Made by a program: the position numbers and the translations under genes
From: an uncultured Alphaproteobacteria bacterium
GTDB lineage: Bacteria > Pseudomonadota > Alphaproteobacteria > Paracaedibacterales > CAITNM01
Direction of reading: 5' to 3'
Assembly (NCBI GenBank): GCA_903893805.1
Contig: CAITNM010000013.1
Coordinates: 1 to 54,234 of the forward strand
Length of the DNA stretch: 54,234 nucleotides
In this document: positions 26,267 through 36,528 of the stretch, in pieces
Layout: every line of letters begins with the position of its first letter
How positions within the stretch are numbered: the first letter of the stretch is position 1
The notes under the pieces: generated by a model
Databases searched by the model: none
Told to the model about the DNA's origin: nothing
The model's input: only the letters and a program-made list of their open reading frames with translations

Positions 26267-29200
26267 ATGTTTATCCCCACATTTGCAACTACTGAGTTAT
26301 CTCAACTATGGAATAAGTTGGAAAAACAATATCGCCTTGACGAAGTAAATGCTGTTGAACATCTTTTGAAACAGTATGAGGCAGTATCTAGTTACCATGA
26401 ATTTTCTGCTAAAAACGCACATGAAATTATTCACAGCTTAAGACAAAAAAAATTAAGCCCCTTACGTATTGAAAGTTTACTGCAAACCTATCGTTTAAGC
26501 ACACAAGAAGGCTTAGCACTAATGTGTATGTCAGAAGCACTTTTACGTATTCCTGATAACTCCACAAAAAGTAGATTAATACGAGACAAGCTTGGGCTTG
26601 GTAGTTGGGAAAATGCTGATGAGGTTACATGGATAGAGCGACTAGCAAATTTTAGCTTGAATCAAGCAAGTAGATTTCTGTCATTAGGATCTTCAAGTTC
26701 TGTTTTTAGCTATATTCCAGGATTAATACGCCGTTTCGGTGAGCCACTTATTCGTCAGATCATGGTTAAAATTATCCATACCATGGGGCACCAATTTGTA
26801 GTTGGCGAAACAATTGAGAAGGCAAATGCTAAAAGAGGTAATGACTTATATTCATTTGATATGCTGGGAGAGGCTGCAAAAACTCGGGAAGATGCAAAGC
26901 GCTATTTTGATGCATACCTAAATGCAATCGAAGCCTTAAAAGGTCAGCCAGGCGATATTACAGAGAAATCTAGTATTTCAATTAAACTATCTGCGCTTCA
27001 TCCTCGCTATGAATTGCTGAAGCGCGATAGCGTAAAGTCTGAGCTTGGCGAAACATTGCTTAAGCTTTGCCAAGCAGCCAAAGATGCTGAAATAATGTTA
27101 ACGATCGATGCTGAAGAAACAGATCGATTAGAGCTATCTCTAGAAATTATACATGATATCTATAACCACGACTCTTTAAAAGGCTGGGGTGGGTTTGGTC
27201 TTGCAGTTCAAGCATACCAAAAGCGTGCCCATATTGTTATCGATTGGCTTGTATTAATGGCAAAGTCTTGTAGTGAACGTATGCACATTCGACTTGTTAA
27301 AGGTGCTTACTGGGATAGTGAAATAAAATGGTGCCAAGAACGTGGCTTAAGTGATTATCCTGTATTCACGCAAAAAGCACACACAGATTTATCGTATCTG
27401 GTATGTGCTGAAAAAATCTTAAACGCATCTCCTTTAATTTACGGGCAATTTGCAACTCATAATGCTTACACAGCTGCTTTTGTTTTGGAAATGGCTGCGA
27501 AAAAAGCAGTTACACAATTCGAATTACAACGACTCTATGGTATGGGCGAGTCACTTTATGAGCATATTCAAGCGCGTCATCGTATTTATGGACCTGTAGG
27601 CGTTTATAAAGATCTGTTGGCCTATCTAGTTCGCAGGCTCCTTGAGAATGGAGCAAATAGCAGTTTTGTTCATCAAATTTATGATATGCAATTACCGATT
27701 GAAGCTCTTGTAAAAAGTGTTAGTGATCAATGTGCAGAAACGCAAAATAAACCGCACCCAAATATTAAAATACCAGCTGAAATGTATGGAGCTTATCGCC
27801 GTAATTCAAAAGGAGATGATTTATCTTCGTATGACTTTTTAAAGCATATCCAGAAATTGATGAATTCTTATTCATTAAAGGAGGCGCCCGAAGTTTTTCA
27901 GCAAGATCAATTAAAAAAACTTTTGACTCGTGCTGATCAAGCACAAATTGGGTGGGAAAAAATAGGCATTGAAAACCGTGCTCGAATTGTTGAAAAACTT
28001 GGTGACCTTTTGGATGAACAGCGCAACGAATTAATTCAGATTTTGTGTATTGAGGGACGAAAAACCATAAGCGATTGTATTGCTGAAATTAGAGAAGCTA
28101 TTGATTTTTGCTATTACTACGCGAAGCAATCACGTCAACTTTTAGATTCTCCTGTGCAGCTTCCAGGGCCTACTGGTGAGCTGAATAGCCTTTCATATCA
28201 TGCCCGTGGTGTATTCGTTTGTATTGCACCATGGAACTTTCCATTGGCTATTTTCTTAGGTCAGGCACTTGCTGCTCTGGTTACTGGAAACACGGTTCTA
28301 GTTAAACCTTCCCATCAAACACCTCGAGTAGGATTATTTGCTGTAGAACTTGCTCATAAGGCGGGCGTGCCAAAGGATGTTTTTCAATTTATGCATTGCA
28401 AGGGAATAGACGTATCTGAGCATCTTTTAACTGATGCGAGGGTTAAGGGTGTCGTTTTTACAGGTTCAACCGATACAGCAATTCGTATTAATCAAACTTT
28501 AGCAAATAGGCAGGGTCCCATTATACCTCTTATAGCTGAAACGGGTGGAATGAATGCCATGATTGTTGATTCATCAGCATTGCATGAGCAAGTTGTAACT
28601 GATGTAATTAGTTCAGCATTTCAAAGTGCTGGGCAACGTTGTTCGGCTTTGCGTGTTTTATTTATCCAAGAAGATGTTGCTGATGACCTGTTGCACATGC
28701 TTAGCAATGCAATGAGTGAACTGGAAGTGAACGACCCTTGGCACTTAAGTACAGATGTCGGCCCTCTTATTGATAGTGCTGCTAAAGAGAATCTTGAAAA
28801 CCATATACTTTATCTAAATAGCCTTGAAAAAACCGGTCATGCAAAAAATATTTATACTTGTAGTGCGCCAGATCATGGCGATTTCTTTGGACCAGAGCTA
28901 TGGGAAATTGAAGGGATTAAGTTACTAAAAGAAGAAGTCTTTGGGCCAGTAGTTCATGTTATTCGTTTTAAAGCGGATGAACTTGAAAAAGTTTTCTGCC
29001 AAATTAACGAGACTGGATACGGCTTAACTATGGGAATTCATAGCCGTTTAGAATCAACTATTGCGATGGCTGAGCGACTTGCAAAAGTTGGAAATTTATA
29101 CATCAATCGAAACATGATTGGTGCCGTAGTTGGGGTGCAGCCATTTGGTGGTGAAGGCCTTTCAGGTACAGGTCCTAAAGCTGGTGGTCCAAATTATTTA

Positions 29201-29281
29201 TTCCGTTTTGTCCATGAGCGCACATTCACTCAAAATATTACCGCATGCGGTGGCAACACAACTTTGTTAAGCAGTATCTAG
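26267..29281 (+). CDS. putA: Bifunctional proline dehydrogenase / delta-1-pyrroline-5-carboxylate dehydrogenase
   Basis: The 1004-residue PutA oxidises proline to glutamate. The N-terminal FAD-dependent PRODH barrel (about 180-480) has [21 protein letters not shown] and FATHN. The C-terminal P5C dehydrogenase (about 545-1000) has APWNFP, GETGGM-like AETGGMNAM and the nucleophile Cys792 in GQRCSALR. It lacks the N-terminal ribbon-helix-helix repressor domain of E. coli PutA and a C-terminal extension, so it is enzyme-only. ATG 26267 with GGAG six bases upstream is preferred over TTG 26255. It directly follows tRNA-Pro and precedes plsC by seven bases. Confidence 0.96.
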   Translation: MFIPTFATTELSQLWNKLEKQYRLDEVNAVEHLLKQYEAVSSYHEFSAKNAHEIIHSLRQKKLSPLRIESLLQTYRLSTQEGLALMCMSEALLRIPDNSTKSRLIRDKLGLGSWENADEVTWIERLANFSLNQASRFLSLGSSSSVFSYIPGLIRRFGEPLIRQIMVKIIHTMGHQFVVGETIEKANAKRGNDLYSFDMLGEAAKTREDAKRYFDAYLNAIEALKGQPGDITEKSSISIKLSALHPRYELLKRDSVKSELGETLLKLCQAAKDAEIMLTIDAEETDRLELSLEIIHDIYNHDSLKGWGGFGLAVQAYQKRAHIVIDWLVLMAKSCSERMHIRLVKGAYWDSEIKWCQERGLSDYPVFTQKAHTDLSYLVCAEKILNASPLIYGQFATHNAYTAAFVLEMAAKKAVTQFELQRLYGMGESLYEHIQARHRIYGPVGVYKDLLAYLVRRLLENGANSSFVHQIYDMQLPIEALVKSVSDQCAETQNKPHPNIKIPAEMYGAYRRNSKGDDLSSYDFLKHIQKLMNSYSLKEAPEVFQQDQLKKLLTRADQAQIGWEKIGIENRARIVEKLGDLLDEQRNELIQILCIEGRKTISDCIAEIREAIDFCYYYAKQSRQLLDSPVQLPGPTGELNSLSYHARGVFVCIAPWNFPLAIFLGQALAALVTGNTVLVKPSHQTPRVGLFAVELAHKAGVPKDVFQFMHCKGIDVSEHLLTDARVKGVVFTGSTDTAIRINQTLANRQGPIIPLIAETGGMNAMIVDSSALHEQVVTDVISSAFQSAGQRCSALRVLFIQEDVADDLLHMLSNAMSELEVNDPWHLSTDVGPLIDSAAKENLENHILYLNSLEKTGHAKNIYTCSAPDHGDFFGPELWEIEGIKLLKEEVFGPVVHVIRFKADELEKVFCQINETGYGLTMGIHSRLESTIAMAERLAKVGNLYINRNMIGAVVGVQPFGGEGLSGTGPKAGGPNYLFRFVHERTFTQNITACGGNTTLLSSI

Positions 29282-29288
29282 GTCCCAT

Positions 29289-30011
29289 ATGAATATCATT
29301 GCCAGATTTCGTTCTTTTTCTTTTGACGTATTTTTTTATGTTTTTACAATTTCGCTATTCATTATTTTATGGGTGCCGGTAATTTTATTGCCTAGATGGT
29401 GTTGTGTGCTTTGGTACAAAACCTGGACAATTATTATAATGCATGCCCTGAAATTGTTTGTAGGGCTTGATTACAAAATATTGGGTCAAGAAAAGTTAGA
29501 CAAAGCATTAAAAAGTGGGCCGGTAATTTTAGCTTGTAAACATCAATCTGCTTGGGAAACGCTTATTTTCTCAACTCTTGTAAAACGATTTGTAATTGTC
29601 TTGAAAAAGCAGCTGACGCAAATTCCAGGATATGGAAGCTACCTAGTTAAATTAAACAGTATAGTCATTGACCGATCAAACGGTATGAAATCATTGAAAT
29701 CATTGATAAGCCAAGGAAAAAAGTCTATTGAAAATAACTTTTCAATCCTTATCTTTCCTGAAGGACGACGTGGAGTTTATGGAGAACCAGGAGATTATCA
29801 GTCAGGGATTGGCATCTTATACCAAGAACTTGGTGTTCCCGTAGTACCGATTGCTCTAAATTCTGGAAAATTCTGGGCACGACGCTCAAAATTCAAAAAA
29901 TCTGGTTGTATTACGTTGGAATTTTTGGATCCTATTCCCGCAGGTTTGCCTAGAAGCGAATTTATGCCTCTTCTTAAAGAGACCATTGAAAATGGTTGTG
30001 CAAAACTTTAA
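29289..30011 (+). CDS. plsC: 1-acyl-sn-glycerol-3-phosphate acyltransferase
   Basis: The 240-residue membrane-associated acyltransferase makes phosphatidic acid. One N-terminal helix (about 13-35) is followed by the catalytic block KHQSAWET, an H-x4-E form of the usual NHx4D. The substrate-binding block is FPEGRRG (usual FPEGTR), then VPIALNSG. Both variants resemble alphaproteobacterial PlsC-like proteins. It probably shares a transcript with putA. Its TAA stop overlaps the convergent NAD-GDH stop by four bases (TTAA), with no terminator between them. Confidence 0.88.
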   Translation: MNIIARFRSFSFDVFFYVFTISLFIILWVPVILLPRWCCVLWYKTWTIIIMHALKLFVGLDYKILGQEKLDKALKSGPVILACKHQSAWETLIFSTLVKRFVIVLKKQLTQIPGYGSYLVKLNSIVIDRSNGMKSLKSLISQGKKSIENNFSILIFPEGRRGVYGEPGDYQSGIGILYQELGVPVVPIALNSGKFWARRSKFKKSGCITLEFLDPIPAGLPRSEFMPLLKETIENGCAKL

Positions 30012-33000
30012 GTAAGTGTTCGTAATTGTCTAACTATATAATCCAGTAACAACAGATGCTGGCTAGAGTCCGCCGCACTTGATATATGCTTTTTAAGTTG
30101 ATCGTATAGTGCATTGTAAGTTAAAAGTTTTTCATCACACCAAGTTTGTTTGCATAAATTTGCAATCATTTGAATTAAATCATGCTGTAGCAATAACCAA
30201 GAAGCAGTTTGCCACGAAGTAGCAGGACAAATAGTTTCAGTCCAATACCACAAATATGATAAATTTAATTTTTCATAAGTGCTGTTTATATTCTGAACAT
30301 CAATATTTCCACGATGACTGACTTGGTATGTAAATAATACGGAAAATGGTATTGTTGAATCGCTAGAGGAATTTATCTTTGCAGCAAAAATATGTTGAGG
30401 TGATGACAGGCGAACCATTACGCATTGAGCAAGATTTTGGGTCAAACGCCGCAAAGCATAAAGGGTTGTCTCTATATCATGATCAAATTCTTTATAAGCC
30501 TGTAATTGTTCGCTAAAATTGGTTTGTTCTAATACCTCCACAAATGCTCTAACGACCTCTAAGGAATCAACTCTAAAAGCTTCTGACATTTGCCCAACAA
30601 AACAGGGTCCCATTGTATTGATAATTAGGTTTGCAAGTACTGTTGCGGTGATTTCCACCTTTAATGGATGATGTTTTAGGTAGTCTTTATATTCAACCTG
30701 AAAACGTTTTGGAAAATATGCTAGATAATACATTTCACCAAAACATGCTGTATTTTGTAAGGCGTGCAGCATATCTTGATATAAGTGAATTTTTGAATAT
30801 GCAAGTAAAATAGCAAGCTCCGGACGTGTTATCCCAAGATGTTGATTTTTGCGTTGTTGCAGTTCTTCTTCTGATGGAATGTTTTCGATATCTCTTCGAA
30901 GTGGCAAATTGTTACTTAGCTCAAGATTTTTGATAAGAATGGCATAAGCATTAATATCAATCGTTGATTCTTGCTGCATACGAGTTAGAGTTAAAGTCTG
31001 CATCCAGTTGTCGTATAAAACTAGCTCACTAACTTCATCGGCTAGACTTGAAAGTAACTCATCACGCTGGTCACTATGAATAATTTTTTTCTGTAGCAAA
31101 ACTTGGCACATAATCTTTAGGTTTACTTCATGATCAGAGCAATCAACCCCAGCCGAATTATCAATTGCGTCTGTATTAATTCGACCACCATTTAGGGCAT
31201 ATTCTATGCGGCCCAACTGAGTTAAGCCAAGGTTAGCTCCTTCACCGATGATTTTTGCTTTAATCATACGAGCATCGACGCGTACTGAATCATTCGCTCT
31301 ATCTGCAACTGTTGTGTGATTTTCAATCTGTGATTTTACAAACGTCCCGATGCCACCAAAAAATAATAGGTCTACTTGAGCTTGCAAAATCTTGCTGACC
31401 AATTCATCAGGAGAAAGCTCAGGTAATTCTATATTAAAAGCCAGGGCTACCTCAGGCGTAATTTCTATAACTTTGGCAAACCTATCATACACGCCACCAC
31501 CCTTAGAGATTTTTGACAGATCATAATCATTCCAGTTCCCAAGTGTATTGAATAATCTTTGTCTTTCAATATAACTTGTTTCGGGATTTGGAGTTGGATC
31601 TAAGAAAATGTGTTTATGATTAAACGCTGCCATCAAACAAATTTTTGTTGATTGCAGCATGCCATTACCAAACACGTCACCCGCCATATCACCTACACCT
31701 ACAGCAGTTATGGGGGTGTTCTGGCAATCAATTCCTAATTCCCAAAAATGCCTACGTACGGCGATCCACGCACCACGAGCAGTTATACCTAATTTTTTAT
31801 GGTCATATCCTTTTGAGCCGCCTGATGCGAAAGCATCGCTTAACCAAAAGCCGACTCTATCTGAAATTTCATTGGCAATATCTGAAAAAGTTGCGGTGCC
31901 CTTATCTGCTGCTACTACTAGGTATTGATCATCGTCATCATAGCGTAGAACGTGCTGAGGAGGCTCAACCTGATTTCCCACTAAGTTATCGGTAATGGTT
32001 AATAGCTGCTCAATAAACGCCTTGTATGAGCTTACAACGAGAGCTTTAAGAGCTTGATCGGTGCAGCATGATTCTTGTAAAGCATTATAGTTTTTAACAA
32101 CAAATCCACCCTTTGAACCAACAGGCACAATGACAGAATTTTTTACCATTTGTGCTTTCATTAATCCTAACACTTCTGACCTAAAATCCTCTGGTCGATC
32201 AGACCAACGAATTCCTCCGCGTGCAATTTTTCCACCTCTTAAATGACAGCCTTCCATTGTTGTGGAATAAACAAAAATTTCCACATGTGGTGATGGTCTT
32301 GGAATATCAATAATTTGAGTTGAATTTGTCTTAAAGCTGATACATGGATAGGGTGCTAATGATTCGGTCTGGTACGCATTTGTGCGTAACGTTGACATAA
32401 TAATATTTTGGAATCTACGCATGATTCGGTCATGATCAAGGCGTTCAATAATAGAAAATGACTCAAAAATTTTCATTTTTAAATTATCAAGTTCTAATAG
32501 TCTTTCTTGTTCGGAAATGCCCAGAGAAAACATCTGATGAAAATATTCAATTAATAGTTGTGTTATTGATGGGTATGCAACTAAACAATCAGCCAAAGCT
32601 TTCTGAGAATAGTTAAGACCCAGCTGTTTCAAAAAGCGTCCATAAGCCCGTAAGATAATAATTTCTTTAAAATCAAGATGACAAGAAACAGTCAGAGCAT
32701 TGAAAGGATCAACTTCTATTAGCCCAGTCCATGCTGCTTTTAAACCTTCTACTAATTTTTCTAGAGTTGAAGCTGATAATGCTAAATCATTTAAATTAGA
32801 AATTTCATAATAATGCATCCACACTCTTTGGTTATTAATGTCAGCAAAGAAGGTGCGTTCGGCTTGTATGTTTAATTGAAAATTTGTGAATATCGGGATA
32901 ATTTGCCCTAAGGTTAAAGGGTTGTCTTGTTGGAATACCCTAATGGTTCCCGTATCTTCATTTATTATTGTTTCAAAGTAGATATTTTCATTTGTTTGCA

Positions 33001-34558
33001 ACCAGTTTTGCAAGATATAAGCATCATGGGCTGCGACTTCAGGGTCGTTAACTTTAAGATAAAGATCAGAAAAAATAATAGATGTGGTAATACCTTTCTT
33101 TTTGCAAAAATAAGCAAATCTTTCTTGCCAAGTTTGAGATGCAATCCATAACTTTTCTTCTAGCTCTTCAACATTAACGACAATCTTTTCAGAAGAATTA
33201 AAACCAATAATATATATTAACCGTGCGAATGATGTGTCGCCTACATACCCATGAGTAGAGGTTAAAACTCCTCCACATTCTTTTGAAACCAGTTTTCCTA
33301 ATTCTAAGCGAAGGTTTTCGCTATATCTATGTTTGGGTAGATATACCAACATCGATAGAGAACGACCAACTTCATCAGTGCGAGCAAAAATAGCATTGCG
33401 GTCATACATATTAAGAATGCGTGCAATCAATTCAACTAACTGTTCTTCTGATAAATAATAAAATTCATCTAGTGGAATGCTATCAATAATACTTCTTAAT
33501 AACCTTTCGTCATGAGACCTAAGCGAAAATCCAAATAGTTGATAAACCTTTAGTGCTTTGTCTTTTAACCATGGAATATCAAGAGGAGAGGTCTTGTAAA
33601 AATCAGAAGTAAATAGCCCAATGATTTGAACAATTCCTTCAATTTTTCCATTTTTATTAACATCAAGAACTTTAATGGAATCTATTCGGGAGTCACGATA
33701 TATGGTCGAACGCGCGTATTCTTTCTTAATATGCATTAATTGATACTGGAAAAGTTGGCTAAATGGTGCTTGCAGTTCTAATGTCGGGAGCAAGAAATTT
33801 TCAGACTCCTGAACTTCATGTATTTTAAATAATCCGTATCTGTGGCTGGATTGATGGTCAAATCCAATATTTTCACCGGAAGAATTGATAGCTTGATAGC
33901 GACGTAACCCAAGAAATACAAAATGTTCATTATTTAGCCAATTCAAAAATGCCCCTGCTTGTTCAACATGATCTTGTTTTTGTGCAAGCATTGCCCTGGC
34001 TATATTCTGAGTCCATTCTTGCATAACAGAAAAATCATCAACAACGAGTGTTAAATTAGAATAAAGGTCTTTTAATGATTCCCTATAATTGATAGGAAGT
34101 TTTATATCGATTGGAAGAATCACTGCAATCAATGATTCCTGAATTGAGCCACCATGACAGTTAGATATTCCAGAAGTTGATCTTTGTGGGGTGAATATTG
34201 GGTGCACAAGTTCGTCAGCAAGTAATTTATTCGTTGCTAGCCATACTTTTGTGCTGCGTACAACGAAGGGTTTATCAAAACTGTGTAAAAATAATACTTG
34301 GAGTTTGTGTTTCTCAAGTAAGAAATGTTCAATGTAAAATTCATTTTCTGGGGGGGATTTTTGAAAAATTTTAAACGCTTGCTCAGCAATTTCAGCTAAT
34401 ACATTTTTAGATGTTTGGTCACAGAGATTTACTAAATATCCAAAGCTAACATGTTGGTAAAAACTATCTACAAATTCTTTTAAGACAAGATTTTTTTTAC
34501 TATCTTCTGATAGAATATTACCAATAAATTCTGATTTTTGAATTTCTTTAGAAGACAT
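30008..34558 (-). CDS. gdhB: NAD-specific glutamate dehydrogenase, large (GDH-180 type)
   Basis: The 1516-residue enzyme oxidatively deaminates glutamate to 2-oxoglutarate. It belongs to the giant GDH class first described in Streptomyces and Pseudomonas. N-terminal ACT-like and regulatory regions (about 1-650) precede the catalytic core: GGIRWSDRPEDFRSEV, KAQMVKNSVIVPVGSKGGFV with the active Lys (about 780-815), and VGVGDMAGDVFGNGM, FFGGIGTFVK in the NAD domain. It is slightly shorter than the usual 1600. It carries on from PutA, draining glutamate into the TCA cycle. It starts at ATG 34558, 33 bases from the HAD gene. Confidence 0.95.
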   Translation of the reverse strand: MSSKEIQKSEFIGNILSEDSKKNLVLKEFVDSFYQHVSFGYLVNLCDQTSKNVLAEIAEQAFKIFQKSPPENEFYIEHFLLEKHKLQVLFLHSFDKPFVVRSTKVWLATNKLLADELVHPIFTPQRSTSGISNCHGGSIQESLIAVILPIDIKLPINYRESLKDLYSNLTLVVDDFSVMQEWTQNIARAMLAQKQDHVEQAGAFLNWLNNEHFVFLGLRRYQAINSSGENIGFDHQSSHRYGLFKIHEVQESENFLLPTLELQAPFSQLFQYQLMHIKKEYARSTIYRDSRIDSIKVLDVNKNGKIEGIVQIIGLFTSDFYKTSPLDIPWLKDKALKVYQLFGFSLRSHDERLLRSIIDSIPLDEFYYLSEEQLVELIARILNMYDRNAIFARTDEVGRSLSMLVYLPKHRYSENLRLELGKLVSKECGGVLTSTHGYVGDTSFARLIYIIGFNSSEKIVVNVEELEEKLWIASQTWQERFAYFCKKKGITTSIIFSDLYLKVNDPEVAAHDAYILQNWLQTNENIYFETIINEDTGTIRVFQQDNPLTLGQIIPIFTNFQLNIQAERTFFADINNQRVWMHYYEISNLNDLALSASTLEKLVEGLKAAWTGLIEVDPFNALTVSCHLDFKEIIILRAYGRFLKQLGLNYSQKALADCLVAYPSITQLLIEYFHQMFSLGISEQERLLELDNLKMKIFESFSIIERLDHDRIMRRFQNIIMSTLRTNAYQTESLAPYPCISFKTNSTQIIDIPRPSPHVEIFVYSTTMEGCHLRGGKIARGGIRWSDRPEDFRSEVLGLMKAQMVKNSVIVPVGSKGGFVVKNYNALQESCCTDQALKALVVSSYKAFIEQLLTITDNLVGNQVEPPQHVLRYDDDDQYLVVAADKGTATFSDIANEISDRVGFWLSDAFASGGSKGYDHKKLGITARGAWIAVRRHFWELGIDCQNTPITAVGVGDMAGDVFGNGMLQSTKICLMAAFNHKHIFLDPTPNPETSYIERQRLFNTLGNWNDYDLSKISKGGGVYDRFAKVIEITPEVALAFNIELPELSPDELVSKILQAQVDLLFFGGIGTFVKSQIENHTTVADRANDSVRVDARMIKAKIIGEGANLGLTQLGRIEYALNGGRINTDAIDNSAGVDCSDHEVNLKIMCQVLLQKKIIHSDQRDELLSSLADEVSELVLYDNWMQTLTLTRMQQESTIDINAYAILIKNLELSNNLPLRRDIENIPSEEELQQRKNQHLGITRPELAILLAYSKIHLYQDMLHALQNTACFGEMYYLAYFPKRFQVEYKDYLKHHPLKVEITATVLANLIINTMGPCFVGQMSEAFRVDSLEVVRAFVEVLEQTNFSEQLQAYKEFDHDIETTLYALRRLTQNLAQCVMVRLSSPQHIFAAKINSSSDSTIPFSVLFTYQVSHRGNIDVQNINSTYEKLNLSYLWYWTETICPATSWQTASWLLLQHDLIQMIANLCKQTWCDEKLLTYNALYDQLKKHISSAADSSQHLLLLDYIVRQLRTLT

Positions 34559-34591
34559 AAAAAATTTCTAGTTATTTTTCCTTGATTATAC

Positions 34592-35161
34592 CTAGGATTT
34601 GCAAATAAACCTACGGGTATATATGGGCTGAGAGCCCAACCATTCTAATGTTTTTTTATCAACATTAACTGCACCGGCTGCAATGCTGTGTTGCCAAACT
34701 AAACGATCCTTCCACTCATTCCCAAAGTAGATATATTTTTTTGAGCCAAACATTTTATTAAGTAACGCTGCTTTTTTTTCTCCAACCAAATTGTTGCCCA
34801 ATGTGCTGCCAAAAGCATCTTCAAAAATATTTAGAAATCCAGAAACTTTGTCAGCAATTTGTTGATCTGATCCAGTTACCAAATAAAGCTTAGCGCCTTG
34901 CTCTTTTAGCCAAAACAAATATTGCAAAATTTCAGGGAAAAAAAGTAATTTTTTTGGGTCAAAAGAGACATCTTTTAAAAGATTATGTTTTAGATGCGTT
35001 CTTCCTTTGTGCCACCAAAGAAAAAGCTGAAAAAATCTAAACGGATAGCGCTTTAAAAAGTTACGCGCGCATAACCACAAACAATCACCAGCCCATAGGG
35101 TGCCATCAAGATCGACACAAATAGGAAATTTTGCAAAATCTTGTTCAGAAAAATTATTCAT
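34592..35161 (-). CDS. HAD-superfamily hydrolase
   Basis: The 189-residue protein contains the HAD nucleophile motif CVDLDGTLW, motif II LVTGSD and a motif IV-like YFGNEWKDRLVW. It resembles the HAD half of HAD-UbiA fusion proteins, standing alone here. The specific phosphate ester is unknown. The frame could start at 35206, but ATG 35161 (MNNFSEQDF) avoids a 35-base overlap with der and is preferred. It lies 10 bases after der, at the end of the YfgM-bamB-der unit. Confidence 0.8.
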   Translation of the reverse strand: MNNFSEQDFAKFPICVDLDGTLWAGDCLWLCARNFLKRYPFRFFQLFLWWHKGRTHLKHNLLKDVSFDPKKLLFFPEILQYLFWLKEQGAKLYLVTGSDQQIADKVSGFLNIFEDAFGSTLGNNLVGEKKAALLNKMFGSKKYIYFGNEWKDRLVWQHSIAAGAVNVDKKTLEWLGSQPIYTRRFICKS

Positions 35162-35171
35162 CTTACTGATT

Positions 35172-36518
35172 CTACGACGTATAAGGATTCTTAATGCCTT
35201 TAACAATAAACCTTATTGGCACACCAGGCAGCTTGAAATCATCACGTAGTCCGTTACTAAGGTACCTAATATAAGAAGCAGGTAGGTCATCAGCCTTTGT
35301 GCAAAATAATGCAAATGTTGGAGGACGTGATTTTACTTGTGTCATGTACTTAATGCGAATACGACGACCTGCAACTGCAGGGGCAGGGTGCCTGTCCAAC
35401 ATAAATGGCAGCCATTCATTAAGTTTTGCAGTTGGAATACGCGTGTTCCACAATTTATTAAGCTCTAAAACCATATCAAGCATTTTTTCAAGATTTTGAT
35501 GATTCAAAGCAGAAATAGCAACCATTGGCACATCGCGTACTTGGGCTAATTGGTAATTTAATTGATTGCGAATATGTTCCATAAGCTCTGGAAGATGATT
35601 TATTTTATCAACCTTATTCAGCGCTAAAATTAGTCCGCGACCTTCTTCAACTATTTGTTGCGCAAGCCCAAGATCTTGCTTTTCTAATTGTTCTTCAATA
35701 GGAATGGTTGCGTCAATTACTAGCACAACCATCTCAGCAAATTGCAGGGTTCTTGTTGCACTTTGTACAGCTAACTGTTCTACAGCATCTTGTACTTTTG
35801 CTTTTCTGCGAATACCAGCTGTATCAATTAATTCAAATTTCTGACCATTATGTTCCCATAATAGGCTTACAGAATCACGGGTTACTCCTGGCATGTCAGC
35901 TGTAAGCAAACGTTCTTCACCAAAGAGCGCATTAACTAAAGTGGATTTTCCAACATTGGGACGCCCCATAATTGCTAGCTTTAGTGGCCTATCTTTTACA
36001 ACAACCTCTTCTTCAAAGGTTAAGTGCGGGTGAATTGCTTCGTATAACGCATCAATGCCAATATTGTGTTCTGCAGAAACACTAATTGCCGTTTGAAATC
36101 CAAGAGAGAATACATCATATTCCGTTAGTAAGGCTTTTTTACTGTCATTTTTATTGATAAGAACAATAATTGGTTTATTCTTCTTGTGTAAAAATTTTGC
36201 AATTTCCGCATCAAATGCTGTTATTCCTGCTATTCCATCAACGACAAAAGCAACCATTTGTGCTTCTTCTATCGCAGCTTCACTTTGTAGCTGCATATTT
36301 TTTGATAATTCAGGATGTGCAGCAGATGTTTCAGGATCGGCAAGCCCTGGCGTATCTAATATACGAAAAGGCATGTCTCCATAGTAAGCTTGTGCTTCTT
36401 GGAAATCCCTGGTAACTCCAGGGCGCTCATGTACAATTGCTACTTTTCGTCCAAGTAAACGATTAAAAAGACTCGATTTGCCAACATTAGGGCGCCCTAT
36501 TAGGGCAAGAGTAAACAT
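35172..36518 (-). CDS. der: Ribosome biogenesis GTPase Der (EngA)
   Basis: The 448-residue protein has the tandem GTPase layout unique to Der. The first G domain has GRPNVGKSS (8-16), DTPG and NKND. The second has GRPNVGKST (near 184), DTAG and NKVD. A C-terminal KH-like domain follows, ending with RFIVKGIKNP. It acts in 50S subunit maturation. It is located 10 bases after bamB, an alphaproteobacterial gene order also seen in gammaproteobacteria. Confidence 0.97.
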   Translation of the reverse strand: MFTLALIGRPNVGKSSLFNRLLGRKVAIVHERPGVTRDFQEAQAYYGDMPFRILDTPGLADPETSAAHPELSKNMQLQSEAAIEEAQMVAFVVDGIAGITAFDAEIAKFLHKKNKPIIVLINKNDSKKALLTEYDVFSLGFQTAISVSAEHNIGIDALYEAIHPHLTFEEEVVVKDRPLKLAIMGRPNVGKSTLVNALFGEERLLTADMPGVTRDSVSLLWEHNGQKFELIDTAGIRRKAKVQDAVEQLAVQSATRTLQFAEMVVLVIDATIPIEEQLEKQDLGLAQQIVEEGRGLILALNKVDKINHLPELMEHIRNQLNYQLAQVRDVPMVAISALNHQNLEKMLDMVLELNKLWNTRIPTAKLNEWLPFMLDRHPAPAVAGRRIRIKYMTQVKSRPPTFALFCTKADDLPASYIRYLSNGLRDDFKLPGVPIRFIVKGIKNPYTS

Positions 36519-36528
36519 AATTTTATTT

